DNA of 64,000 bases from Platynereis dumerilii (lineage: Eukaryota; Annelida; Polychaeta; Phyllodocida; Nereididae). Location: contig JAPTHN010000008.1 in NCBI GenBank assembly GCA_026936325.1, positions 53,733,706-53,797,705 on the forward strand, given 5' to 3'. The notes below the pieces were generated by a model, which searched no databases, had not been told where the DNA came from, and saw nothing but the letters and a program-made list of their open reading frames with translations. Of this stretch, positions 23,144 to 34,714 are shown piece after piece. How positions within the stretch are numbered: the first letter of the stretch is position 1; each line of letters starts with the position of its first letter. A program made the translations under genes and the position numbers.

Positions 23144-23200
23144 AGAGCCATTAGATTTAGTACGAGAAGAGCGGATCCCAAATGCTCCGGCCAGAATGAT
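23144..23200 (-). CDS. MS4A/CD20-like protein, short exon with end of span 2
   Basis: The acceptor TATTCAATTTCAG and donor TCT|GTGAGT (23138-23143) bound 57 bp, or 19 codons: IILAGAFGIRSSRTKSNGS. A small-residue hydrophobic stretch followed by a basic SSRTKS loop is the signature of MS4A span 2 and its cytosolic turn. The phase-0 boundaries match the neighbouring exons. An exon this short would be easy to miss without the paired splice sites. Confidence 0.7.
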
Positions 23201-24517
23201 CTGAAATTGAATATCTCACTTATACACTGTTTCCTGTCTTGCATTGGTCCTGAAATTTAGCATTTTTTGTACAGATCATAAAAATCAACACAATGAGATT
23301 GGTGCTTCTGCTTATTAGGCCTATACAAACTTGACTGAAACGAAGTCTGGGGTGGCACTACAGGACACTTTTATGACGTCACTGCCCTTCGTGAATTAGA
23401 TTGGTTGCATCACGAATGTCAACATTGTGCAAAATAGGACTGCCGTTGTCATAAATTGGCAAAAATCAGGCAAAAACGGCACATAAACCTCACAAAAATG
23501 TGAGATGCCCATTACAAAAGCTAAGCTACACATAGGTAGGTGTATTTTTTGCTGTAGGACTTCTAGTTTCTGAGATATCTGGACAAAAGTCGATCTTCTG
23601 CTTGACAAGATAAACTATAATTGGATTTGGGGGGAGGGGGCAACCTTAAGACCTCTCTGTCGGTTAGGAGTTTTTCTGAAATAAAATTTCTTGCCAATTT
23701 TGAGGAAATAAATAAATAACATAGTCTTCAGTGTAGAAAAATTCTGTTGATGTTGAGTGCTAAATAAATTATTACTGTCGCCGTTAATGTGAAATGAATA
23801 ATTTTGCATAGTGAAAACTCCAAGCCCCCCTCTGAATTACAAGACAAATCTAATTTATTTATTTATAGTCTTATCAGGTTCAACATAAACATAATGGCAA
23901 GAAATATGACTATCTACATTATAACAAGTGACAAAATAAAAAATCGTATGGTTTGGGGCCGCCCGGATGATAGTTGGGGGCTTAGATTTTTTTTGCTACC
24001 CAGAATATTTAACAATGAATAAATCCCAGAGTAGTGATTGGGAAAGTTTGCGAACTCATTTTTTAAAAGCTTCTTCATGGATAAGCCTCTTTCGGAATAA
24101 TAATTCTGCTCAGGACAACACAGACTCTTTAAAGCTAAAAACACGCTGAATAGTAAATTCAAGGGCTACACTCAGGGGAATAGATTCAAGAAGACTGTAA
24201 AGAATAACATATTTTCATAATCCATGGGAAAGTTTGAAATCAACACATTTTGATTGGATGGCCTGTAATCAGTGACTTTTGAGACATTCCCACGGGAGGA
24301 GCTATCTCTAAACAAAAGAACCTACTGGTTTAGGGGAAACAACTGGGCGGTCATCGTCTCAAAGACCAGCCTCTTCTGTTTTCTAATTACCATATCCAGC
24401 AACTTACTCGCATCTGATTGGTCTAGGAAATGGCCATTCTCAACAAATCTGATAAGGTCTTTTTTATAAGTTGAAGGGCCAGGGTTACAATATATAAACA
24501 TATTAATGTACTTTTAC
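23201..24517. other. Intron between MS4A-like exons
   Basis: No repeat end or gene is supported. Short frames at 23396-24469 are unconvincing. Confidence 0.4.
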
Positions 24518-24673
24518 CGGCACTGGTACAAATATTCCACATGATCCCATATACCAACTAAATTGGGCGAGGACATAAATTATCACATGGCAACAGAAGA
24601 TGAGTGCTCCCAGGAAAATCTGTAATATGCCAAGTATCTTAGCTGCTCCTGGTTTGTAGTTGTGACATACATC
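24518..24673 (-). CDS. MS4A/CD20-like protein, exon with span 1 and start of span 2
   Basis: The acceptor CTTATTGCAG and donor CCG|GTAAAAG (24511-24517) bound 156 bp, or 52 codons. The peptide has a cytosolic lead (DVCHNYKPGAAKILG), a hydrophobic span (ILQIFLGALIFCCHVIIYVL), a short loop with SWYMGSC, and GIFVPVP, which continues into the next exon as span 2. The pattern 'AAKILGILQIFLGAL' closely follows MS4A span 1 (consensus near xLGxxQIxxGL). This is the most 5' exon I can identify. An N-terminal exon with the start codon should lie at higher coordinates and was not found. A partial tandem copy lies at 25097-25143. Confidence 0.78.
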
Positions 24674-24719
24674 CTGCAATAAGAAGAAGAAGCTTCAAGT
24701 TGAGGTCAGTGTTTCTATC

Positions 24720-25009
24720 CATAGAAATACATAGAACGGACATGAGGCTCTAGCAGATGAAGCAACCAAATCCACCATCTTGGAACTGCCTGGCAGCCTG
24801 GCATTTGGTAACTGGACGTCACCAATAATAGTGATGTCACTAGTAACAATGGCACCATGTCATGTCACAATCAGCCTAACACAACATCTTGTTGCTCCTG
24901 CCGTGACGTCACAATGACATCATCAGGGCAGTTCCAATATGACAGATTTGGTGACCTCATCTCAAGGTGGCGTCATACAGCCTCGTTTCCATTCTATGTA
25001 TTTCTATGT
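24720..25009. mobile_element. Short TIR element with 8-bp target duplication
   Basis: TTTCTATC occurs at 24712-24719 and 25010-25017. The ends read CATAGAAATACATAGAACGG and, in reverse complement, CATAGAAATACATAGAATGG, continuing into GAGGCT at both sides. Eight-bp duplications suggest hAT-type mobility. It sits inside one unit of the duplicated MS4A exon segment and is absent from the other. Confidence 0.85.
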
Positions 25010-25096
25010 TTCTATCATACCAGCATTAGGGTGGGCTCTTTTTGGAATTTCAATATGCCAGTTGTATAGAAAGTTAGTTATGGCCAAAAACTAAAA

Positions 25097-25143
25097 ATGC
25101 CAAGTATCTTAGCTGCTCCTGATTTGTAGTTATGACATACATC
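25097..25143 (-). pseudogene. Partial duplicate of MS4A-like span-1 exon
   Basis: It has the same acceptor context (AATTGCAG) and encodes DVCHNYKSGAAKILGI before identity to the exon at 24518 ends; the frame then reaches a stop. Intron sequence beyond the acceptor is also shared (GAAGAAGCTTYAAGTTGAG). It is a tandem segmental duplicate, with no hydrophobic span left. Confidence 0.75.
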
Positions 25144-25589
25144 CTGCAATTACAAGAAGAAGCTTTAAGTTGAGATCAGTGTTTTCTGTCATACTGGCAT
25201 AGTACCCAAGAAGTGGGTAATAAAGATGAGAAATAAAATATAGACTGTCATAGAAGCATGAGAAACATGTTTACGCAGGGATGACACCTGATAATGCAAT
25301 GGAAATGATTGAAATGAAAATAAAAGATAATGATCGAACGATAATGATGTTTTGGGGAAAAATGACTAAAAGAAGTTAAGTTTAAGAGACCAGACCCAGA
25401 TGAGGTTCTTGTTGGAAGTGAAAGAAAGCTGCTTACAAGTTTTAATGCCTGAGTGGAGTGGAGTAAAGCTTTGGTGAAGTAATAGTATGATAAGCATCAA
25501 TCACAGGCTAAAGCCCAAATACAGAATTATTTTCCTTGTCTTTAGTATATTCAAAAGTACCACACTCTGCCTGAGCCTTCTTTTGTTGA

Positions 25590-26800
25590 TTTAAGATTGC
25601 AGACATGAATTTAAAATGTTCATTTTATGCTGATGATATAGCGTTGATTAGTGAAACTGAGACTGATTTGCAGAATATGACACGTAGATCCAAACTTGAA
25701 AATTGGTGTTGTAAATTGAAAATGAAAGTTAACATTGATAAATCAAAAATAATGTATTTCAGAAATAAGGCTCAAACTAAAGCAGACTTTAAATTTACAT
25801 ATATGGCGAAGATGAAATTGCTTACGAAGAAAAATAGAAATATTTAGGCACAGTTTTTTTATTCAAATTTGAACTTTGAAATAACAGCTGATACACTGGA
25901 AAATTCAGCTAACAGAGCACTGGGTAGCTTATGCTCAAAAATTCAGAACAAATACGGGTTTAGGATATAAGACTTACACTAAATCATATTATTCAGGTAT
26001 TATTCCAATTTCAGATTATGCAGTTGGAGTTTGGGGCTTTTATGCTTCTAGAAGAAGTGAAATGGTCCAGCACATAGCAATAAGGTTCTTTCTCGGAGTT
26101 CACAGATTTGCATAAAATTTAGCTATTAATGGGGATATGGGATGGATTTCTTGTAGCACACGTCATAAATTAGAAATGTTATGATTTTGGAATAGATTAT
26201 CAAATATTGAGATGACAGAATAGTCAAGAAAATATTTCTATGGGATAAATCAATATGTAAAATTGGACAAAAGAATTGAAGGCAATTTGTGAAGAAATCA
26301 ATCTGCTGACAAGTTTTAAAAATGACACTTTTATTATACACAGAACGCCAAAGAGATTCTACACAGAAATCATTGTGAAACATGGAAAAATAAAATTGTT
26401 GTTGTACCAAAGTTACGCTTTTATAATATTTTTAAAACCGAATGTGGTGTTGAAAAAACTAATATTCAAAATAGGAAAAATCATGCACTTCCATCACAAT
26501 TTAGATATGGTATTCTACCATTGAGAATAGAAACTTGACGTTTTCAGGACACTCCAATAGGATACAGATATTGTATTTTTTGTAACTCAAACAATATTTA
26601 TTGAATCCGAAACTGCATTTTATTTTTCATACTCCCTTTTGCAATGATATCAGATTGTTTAACAAGATAAGACAAAGTGATTTCTATTTTGATTTAAAAA
26701 ATGATGATAGAAAAATATAATTACTTATAAAAGATGATTGTATTAAAGAAGCAACTGATTTTATGCATTGTATGTAATGCATTTCGAAAAAAGACAAAAA
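25590..26800 (+). mobile_element. LINE D, old degenerate copy
   Basis: The open part at 25605-25847 has FYADDIALISETETDLQ and KLKMKVNIDKSKIMYF. Later frames read SDYAVGVWGFY, IAIRFFLGVHRFA and LAINGDMGWIS, matching LINE D at 31.6 kb (IAIRFYLGVHKFA-type, GEMGW). Several stops and frame changes break it. The C-terminal Cys motif survives as RYCIFCNSN. It is truncated at the 5' end. Confidence 0.75.
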
Positions 26801-27072
26801 GCTCTATATACATAGTTTAATTTGTATAATTTCAGTTATATAGAAATACCAATATGATACATGTAAATAGAATTTACTTTTTTTGCAGTTTCAAATTGCG
26901 TATAATATAAATGTTAAATTTTGTATTTTTTACAATAATTATTATTGTTATTTTATATGTGAAATGTGTATATATTGACAAATTATTCAATTCAATTTTT
27001 TATTGTTCATCTTCAATGGTCATTTTTGTATTACATGTATTTTTAAGTGAATTTTAAGCCCAGGAGGGCTGG

Positions 27073-29466
27073 GGCTACACAGCGAGCTTGAACAAACTTC
27101 GGGGTTAAAAAAATTGACCAAGATAACGATTAGCGCAGTGATGTAGAGGAAGATCAGGCGAACATTTTGATGTATCAAACGAAAAAATCTGTTGGGAATT
27201 TTTTGAGATATTTGAGTTTTAAACTTTTTATTTATCACACCCTATTGTTAGCATGGAATCTCCATCTGAAAATGATCAAAACTGCCCATTTTTCCTGTTA
27301 GGTAATGTCTAAGATAAAAGTCATTAATCAGAAGTAAAAATATGCAGTCATTGCCACAGGAGCAAGTACATACCACCTCATTCAGACTGACAGAGTGTGA
27401 TAAACCTATAACACTAAACATTTCTCAGAAAATTTATAAAATATGTTTATTTGCCAGCTTGTCCTCAGTTTCATCATTCTGGTAAATAATTGTAGTATAA
27501 TCTACCTCACTTTTGAACTCTATGGTGTATTATTGAGGTTTATAAGTGTTTTTTAAGAAATTTCACCACTGTTAAGCTAGTACTTCTGCTACCATGTAAA
27601 GTGTAGCCAATGTTGAGTGAATCATCAGAAATGGCACAGATAGATAGTCTGGAAGCATTTAGTTAAGAATGGAGTAAAATACTTTAACATTGTAGTCTTA
27701 ATGTGCAAAAGTTGTACATGTTTGTATTAACTACATTTTCACATAATTTACTGAATTTATGCTATTTTTGTTGTTCTAAGCAATCAAAGATTGGTCAATT
27801 GTGGATTCCAGATAAACTACAACAACATTAAACACCCAACATCCATTTTAAGTACTCAAAATACATTAAGCATGAATATTAGGGGAGAGCGGGGCATCAT
27901 GAGCCACGGGGCACCATGAACCATGACCCCTACAAAAAAAACAGTGAGATAGAACTGCTCGATAGGAAGACCATATATTCCTTTATTAGTGTTCTACTGG
28001 CTAGGGTAGCAATCTTAATCTTTCTTTTCAATGTAGGACCAATAATTGAAAAAATACTTTTGACCAGTGAATTTGAGTAAAAAGTAAACATATTGGGCGG
28101 TGGAACTTCTACTTCTGGAACTTCAACTATTTCAGGCATCATCATAAAACTTAGTCTACTTAGAGAAGGTAAGGCATGTGCTAGGATGATGTCATAACAT
28201 TGAAACTACGATAAACTGGAAAATGGTGATATGCACTAATAAATGAAATTTACAAATGGGGCACCATGAGCCACATGGAGATAGGGCACCATGAGCCATT
28301 TTCTATAAAGTTTTAATGTTCAATTAAAGCTGAATTGTAACAACAACTCTACTGTTGTAAGTCCAGAACTATAGTGCAGACATCAGCAGCTGTTTAGGAC
28401 ACATTTTTGCAATTTCATAGAAAAATGTGTAAAATCCATCTGATCCATCTTGTGGTGTATGCCAAGGGAAAATTTCAAGTAAAACATCTGGTTTATGAGG
28501 TATCAGTTCTTTACAGTTGAATGAGAAGGATAATACATGTATGTAAACAGCCCCCCATGCCATGGCTCATGGTGCCCCAGGGTCGGGGCACGATGAGCCG
28601 CTAGACTACATTTTTTAAAGACAATGTTGTGACTATTTAAGAATTAAGAATATAATGTAACAACACTGGATATTGTAGCCAAGAGGTCTTGCTATGATTA
28701 TGTAAAGCAACCAGCCATTTACCATTGAAACTTTAGGCTCAGGAGCTTAATTTCGGAAAAGTGGCTCATGGTGCCCCGCTCTCCCCTACTGTTTATTTAT
28801 AGCTTTTACACTTATTTCTGTCTTTTTGTCCAATTGCAAAGACTTTTCATGTAATATCAGGGGATTCAACTTCATAGTACTTTTGATACTTACAAACATT
28901 CTATGCATGCATTGTCTGATAATTTACTCAACTTTGTCTATCCCTTTACATTGTTCTGAAATGCTTGTTTCACGATGGCAAAATTTGTAATAAAATGCAC
29001 AAAAAACTCAACAAAGGCTGTTACAATGAGATGAGACCAAATTTGCTAAAATTACTTACCAGAATTATGTAAGTAACACAACCTGGTATTGCAAACAGTT
29101 TGTCAGGCCTTTAGCCCAAGATGTTAGCTGTCAAAGGTTTATCACACCCTGTCAGTCTGGATGAAGTGGCACATACTTTCTGCAGACACAATGACTGCAT
29201 ATTTTTATTTCTGAATAATGACTTTTATCTTAGATATTACCTAACAGGAATAATGGACAGTTTTGATTACTTTTTCATGGAGTTTATATGCTGAGAATAG
29301 GGTGTGATAAATAAAAAATCTAAAACTCAAATATCTCAAAAAATTCCCAACAGATTTTTTCGTTTGATACATCAAAATGTTCGTCTGACCTTCCTCTACA
29401 TCACTGCTCTAATTGTTTTCTTGGTCAATTTTTTTAACCCCAAAGTTTGTTCAAGCTCGCTGTGGC
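27073..29466. repeat. Large foldback: about 330-bp inverted arms around a 1.7-kb core
   Basis: Left arm 27073-27404 and right arm 29138-29466 are inverted copies that match over nearly their full length (my estimate is over 85%). Shared blocks include CAGCGAGCTTGAACAAACTT, AAAAATCTGTTGGGAATTTT and TAATCTAAGATAAAAGTCAT-like sequence. Similar frames start MINKK and run outward in both arms. LINE-like 3' sequence and AATTGAATTG lie just outside on the left and a similar A-rich tail on the right. The arms may therefore be two LINE 3' ends pointing outward, or one foldback transposon. Confidence 0.8.
27882..28786. mobile_element. TA-flanked TIR element, 'GGGGAGAGCGGGGCA' family, member 1
   Basis: TA at 27880-27881 and 28787-28788 flanks GGGGAGAGCGGGGCATCATG and its reverse complement GGGGAGAGCGGGGCACCATG. 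GGGCACCATGAGCCA-type motifs recur about six times at both sides (27892, 27909, 28259, 28284, 28563-28600, 28763). No transposase frame is seen. It lies within the core of the large foldback. Confidence 0.8.
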
Positions 29467-29850
29467 TAGTTTGTGAGCCCATTTCACTGAAATAAAGAAT
29501 AAAGAGTGATCCAGATCCATGGTTCAATCAAAAATTGTGATTCAGACATCCGAAATATGATCCTGGAATTTACGCATGACTACTTTGTGACTACCTTCTT
29601 CTTCTACTTCTGTTTGAAATTCCGCCTGTTTATCAGGCAAACCAAATATTCTCCAAAAAAAAAAGAAAAGTTCCCAAAAAATAATTTTTTCGAAAAAAAT
29701 AATAAATTCGGGATTTGGGAAAAAAAAAAAAAATTCGGAAAAAAAAAATTTAAAAAAAAACGTTTTAGTTCAGGGATGTTAAATTTGGAATGCAGGCAAA
29801 AAAAACAAGAATCTTATAACAATTGGGCATGGGAAAATTTAATTTTATCC

Positions 29851-30560
29851 ATGGCAACCAGGGATAACCAAAAGTAATGTCTGATGAAAAACCCTATTGA
29901 AAGTCACTTTTGTGTCCTGGTTAGCTAATGACGGGCAACATTTGACAGGGAAATAAATTTTGGCCTTTGGACAGTGAAGTAATGCAGTGAAAAAAATCTA
30001 CCAATGAATTGGAGATATGAAGCCAATCAAATTTCATGTATCTATAGCAACCAACCATGGTGTGCAGCAGTTGACAGAATCAATTTGTTTTGTCAGCAGA
30101 CTCACCATTGCATTTCATTCAAGAGTGGTATGGCTGTAAAGGGTATTTAGCTTTGGCAGGGAAACTGAAAAAGAATGTGTCTTACTTCTCTGTCTCCATG
30201 GCAACCAGAGATGCCCAAAACGAATATCTTATCTATTTTCTGTCATTGAGACATAATATATGCATTTGAGTTCACGCCAAATTGGCAAATCTTCATCAAA
30301 AGATCTTTTTTGCACAAGCTATATATATAAATATATAGAAGCAGAGAAAAGTTTAGATATATATAAAATCATTCTACTTTGATGCATCCATGGCAACTAC
30401 TCCATCACCAACAACAGTCTTATTTACACTAACATTTTTTACCGGTTCTGATCTTAGTGTTGAACAGTGAAGGTTGGTATAGAGACACGGAAAAATGCAA
30501 AAAATAAATTAATTCTAGATAAAAAAAACTAGTGAAATTTCATATATCCATGGTAACTGA
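29851..30560 (+). repeat. Diverged recurrent segment with CCATGGCAAC motifs
   Basis: TCCATGGCAACC-like motifs occur at about 29850, 30045, 30195, 30388 and 30546, spaced 146-197 bp. Some share the lead AAATTTCATRTATCYATRG. It looks like an old tandem or dispersed repeat. One copy (30192-30205) is a full RFX X-box match. Confidence 0.5.
30192..30205. promoter_or_regulatory. X-box-like RFX motif
   Basis: GTCTCCATGGCAAC matches GTHNYYATRRNAAC. It belongs to the recurrent CCATGGCAAC series, so it may be a repeat by-product. Confidence 0.35.
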
Positions 30561-31599
30561 CCTGGGAGAGGTGAAAAATCAGATTCTTCAACAAATAATA
30601 CTGCTCAACTACGTAGATGGACATTCATGACATAGCTATATTCTAGCGTCCAAAGGGAAAACCTAGTAAGTCACATTTTGGAGTTTCTGAGATAATCCAC
30701 TTTGAAGTTCCAGTTCTTGCAGTAAGAGATAGGCTTACTGGGATTTGTCAGTGTCCTTCTGGGGTAACGGGCCACTTCTTGAAAATCTAAACTTAATGAA
30801 TATAAAGGCTTGAATCATTTGACCCTGTAACAGATGCAAGAAAGTCTTGCAAGTGAAGAACACCCCCCAGAGGAAAAAAGGGTACATTTGCAGCGTAGAG
30901 AAGACTAAATAAGGATATCTCATATTTTGTATCGCAGTACAATTAGAAGAACAAAAGAAGTATATTGCGCAATGACGATTTGCATGGTTGAGAGACTCTT
31001 TCACCCAAATTTGGCATTTGCAGTACAAATGCAGTATTTTCGCAGCATATTTACAATACAAAAGGAGCACATTTGAAGCGCTCAAATGATTTCATTTATA
31101 CTCCCATATGAAGATCCATGTGCTCCAAGAATGCTTCCTTGCAGGGAGTATAACAAGAAAAGTACCCTTGAAAAGGGTGCTGTATCGATTTTATCATGAA
31201 CCTGAAGGCATGTGGCGTGTAATAAAAAAGTTTTAATATCTAAAATGACATTTTTGAGAAACAAATGTTTAAGTCGCAAATTAAGGACTATCTATCTTTC
31301 TCTTTATCTATCTATATCTATCTATTCATCTGTATGCAGCCAATTCTTCTAACTGTATGTATATATCTTTTTTTCTTTTCACATTTCTTACATTGTTTAA
31401 AAATGACTGTTGGTTATTTAGGCCTCTTATAATATGTTCTAATAATATTCTTTCATTTTATAGAACATGTTACAAATCAACTTTGTTTTTCAACTTCAAG
31501 CCCAACATTACACACTTATAAAAATTCTTATTTCTGAATAGGTGTGAAGTTAAATTGAAAGATACAATTGCTTGGAGAAATGCATAAAATAATCACAAC
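30561..31599. other. Stretch with no supported gene
   Basis: It contains a degenerate (ATCT)n microsatellite at about 31287-31330. Minus-strand frames at 30735-31085 and 31082-31279 show no motif. Confidence 0.4.
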
Positions 31600-34041
31600 A
31601 GACATGTCACAGAAAATTTAAGAGAAATAAAGAAGTAGAAATAGAAGCTCTTTGCACATCGAATCCAAAGGAATTTTGGAAGCTTCTAAAGGAATTGGGA
31701 CCAAAGAAGAGAGCCTACAAAATCCCCATGGAAGTCTATGACAACCAGGGGAACATTTCTAGTGATAGAGCGTTTGTTTTTGAAAAATGGAGGAATGATT
31801 ATGAGGAGTTGTACAATCCTGAAATGTTATCAGAAGAATTTGATGATGATTTCTATCAACATTGTATAAATATGTCTAATCGGCGAAACAATAATAGGCC
31901 TACTGATTCTACTGAAACAAGAGAGTTAAACTGCCAGATCTCAGAAGTAGATATGCGGCAAATTATTACTAAAATTAAGAATGGAAAAGCAGTGGGAATC
32001 GATAGTATCCCCCATGAGGTACTAAAAAATGAGAAAACAATTTCGCTGATGACAAAGCTCTTCAATAGTATACTAGAAAATGGTATTAAGCTATCATGTT
32101 GGAACATAGCAATTATCAAGCCCATTCCAAAGTCATCACTTTTATATTTCAGAATTCCTCTGCAGTATCGTGGTATCAGCTTATTGTCAACTGTATATAA
32201 AATTTACACTAGCTTGTTAAATCGAAGATTGATTCAATTTGTTGAAAAAAAAATATTAAAAGATGAGCAAAATGGATTTAGGAAAAGACGATCATGTCAA
32301 GAGCACATCTATTCTTTAACATCTATTATGCGTAACAGAAAAGCAGCCAGAAAACACACATTTGTGGGATATATAGATTTTGAAAAAGCGTTCGATCGGG
32401 TTGATAGGGATCTATTGATGTATAAATTAGGCAACTATGGGGTGAATGGAAATATGTTAAAGAGTTTGAAAATGGTATATAGCAATGCAAAAGCCGGGGT
32501 AGAGATAAACGGAGCAGTAACTGATTGGTTTGATATTGGGGTGGGGGTTAGGCAGGGGGATCTTTTGTCACCTACGTTATTCAGACTTTTTATTAATGAT
32601 ATTGTAGATAGTATAAAAGAAAATTCTACAGGTGTAACTAACCAAGATTTTGAAGTACAATGTTTGTTATTCGCTGATGATTTGGTGTTAATTAGTGAGA
32701 GTGAAAGTGACTTGCAGAAAATGTTTGATGCTATTGATGAATGGTGTAGGAAATGGAGAATGAGAGTAAATGTGAATAAGTCGAAAGTTGTACATTATAG
32801 AGTGAAAGGGCACCAAGAGACTAACTTTGTTTTTAAGCTATCTGGGGATGTAGTAAACGTTTCATCTTAGAAATACTTGGGTAAAATATTAGATTACTCA
32901 CTTGATTTTAATAGTACTGCTAAAGTTTTGGGTGATTCCGGCGGTAGAGCCCTTGGCTCAATTATTAACAAATATATATCTAATAAGGGGTTAAGTTATA
33001 AAACATACACAAAATTATTTGATATGACTGTTTGTCCAATTCTAGATCATTGTGCGGGTATATGGGGATATAAAAATTTTGAGTGCATTAATGCCATACA
33101 AAATAGAGCAATACGATTTTACCTTGGAGTCCATAAGTTTGCACCAAACATAGGAATAAATGGAGAGATGGGATGGGTTAGAAGGGATGTAAGTCGCAAG
33201 GTAGATGTGGTAAAATTTTGGAATAGAATACAGAGAACAGATGACGAAAGATTACTTAAAAAGATAGTTAATTGGGATAAAAGATTGTGTAAGAATAACT
33301 GGGCTAGTGAAATGCGGGAGATTTGCAATGATCTTGATGTAATGACTAACTATAATAGTAACTTGTATATTAACCAAAATTTTGTGAAAAATCGCTTATG
33401 TGCTCTCTATAATGAACAATGGAAGACTGAAATTATTATTTTGCCAAAGCTTAGGTTTTACAGTATATTTAAAAGGATTATATTGCTCAGAATTATGTCA
33501 AATTTATAAGTAATAGAAGTATCGGCTCTCTCTTTGCACAAATTCGTTTAGGAATATTACCACAAAGTTTAGAGACAGGTAGATACCAGGATATCCCAAT
33601 AGAATATAGGTTTTGTCTTTATTGTGACCAGGATTGTGTAGAATCTGAAATACATTTCATCTTGTACTGTGATAGATATAATGCTTTGAGACACGATTTA
33701 TTTAACGAGGTTAGAAGGAAATATAATTCAATTGATATAATAGATCCAGAGGCTAAGATAAAGATTTTAATATCTAATTAATTTGATGGAATAATGTCAA
33801 AATTTATCTACAATGCCTTTAATGTACGGAAAAGCTCCACTTATGTTTAATCTTGGTTTTTCAAATAATACTGCCTGCCTATAACATTTTGTATTCTATA
33901 ATTTACCTTTGTATTTAATTTTGTATTGCCACCTGTCTTGCATTGTATATGTGTTAAAGTGATTATAGCCCAGTAGGGCTGGGCAATTTATGTAAATTGC
34001 AGTCACTTAAATAAAATAATTGAATTGAATTGAATAGAATT
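31600..34041 (+). mobile_element. LINE D, 5'-truncated non-LTR retrotransposon
   Basis: It contains an RT region, a C-terminal Cys/His motif and a 3' region. The 3' region has a GC hairpin (AGCCCAGTAGGGCTGGG) and ends in an (AATTG)n tail at 34015-34041. There is no endonuclease, and the 5' end stops near 31600. The clade is uncertain; the RT style (FADD, VRQGDLLSP) differs from LINEs A-C. Confidence 0.85.
31620..33783 (+). pseudogene. LINE D reverse transcriptase, one stop and one frameshift
   Basis: The frame is open from before 31620 (no true start ATG). It reads through RT motifs: SIPHEVL, QYRGISLLSTVYKIYTSLL, NGFRKRRSCQEH, YIDFEKAFDRVD (catalytic Asp about codon 228 counting from 31695), GVGVRQGDLLSPTLF, and LLFADDLVLISE (Asp pair 328-329). 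A single in-frame TAG at 32868-32870 interrupts it. The same frame resumes KYLGKILDYSL and continues to 33509. Near 33470 the frame shifts, and the last part reads QIRLGILPQSLETGRYQ then FCLYCDQDCVESEIHFILYC, a CxxC...HxxxxC zinc-knuckle typical of many LINE C-termini. With only two defects it is a young relic. RT would prime on nicked target DNA. Confidence 0.85.
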
Positions 34042-34171
34042 GTCACAGTTAATTGAATTGTACAAACATATTTGCAAATTTCTGCATAGCAATTAACAAA
34101 ATAACAAAATGAAACATTTTAATTCAAATAACTCAGGTTTAATTGTATTTGCAACCTTCCTGGTTAATAAG

Positions 34172-34452
34172 ATATGCATGAAACAAGGGGGGAAATGCCC
34201 CCCCCCTGTAAAAAACCCTAGATATGCCACTGGTCCATTTTGGCCACTGGCTTTTAGCAATGGAAGTTATATCCTCACAGCGTAATGCGCCGACGTGCTT
34301 ATTTGCGAACTTAATGCTGCAAGTAGAGCAAAATTAATAAGTTTATTTGATGTATGCAGGTGTTTAAATTTTGAAAATCGGACGTGTATTAAGGTCTATA
34401 GCCAAATTTGTACTTTGTTCCCCTCTGAAAAATTTCTAGCTTCGCCACTGTA
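34172..34452. mobile_element. Two hAT-like right termini
   Basis: In reverse complement, CAGTGGCATATCTAGGG lies at about 34206-34222 and CAGTGGCGAAGCTAG at about 34436-34450. Both are typical hAT-like end sequences in the same orientation. No left ends are visible, so they are partial or nested remnants. Confidence 0.4.
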
Positions 34453-34626
34453 TATACACACTTTTTGATGACGTTTCACACCCTCCGGACTTAACTCTAG
34501 ATTTTCCTGACCTTGATGAATCGATATACTGTTAAGAATACTTATATTTGTATATAGGCCTATATAAGTTTTTTATAGACATTGATACAAAAAGAGCATA
34601 CCGGCTGCTGTAAAGATAGCTGGAAG

Positions 34627-34714
34627 CTTTTTTTTTTTAGTCATCAATAGCGCATGCGTGACAATGAGAGCATTTTTTTTTTAGTCATCAATAGCGCATG
34701 CGTGACAATGAGAG
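34627..34714. repeat. 44-bp tandem duplication at the LINE A 5' end
   Basis: TTTAGTCATCAATAGCGCAT then GCGTGACAATGAGAG occurs twice with a 44-bp period. The first copy contains the ATG at 34654; the second has an ATG at 34708 in the same frame. It could be promoter monomers or an insertion-related repeat. Confidence 0.85.

Noticed and set aside
27020-29495. MINKK... open frames (27020-27238 minus, 29304-29495 plus) as two related genes
   Set aside because: They are the two arms of one inverted repeat, short, and end in LINE-like tail sequence.
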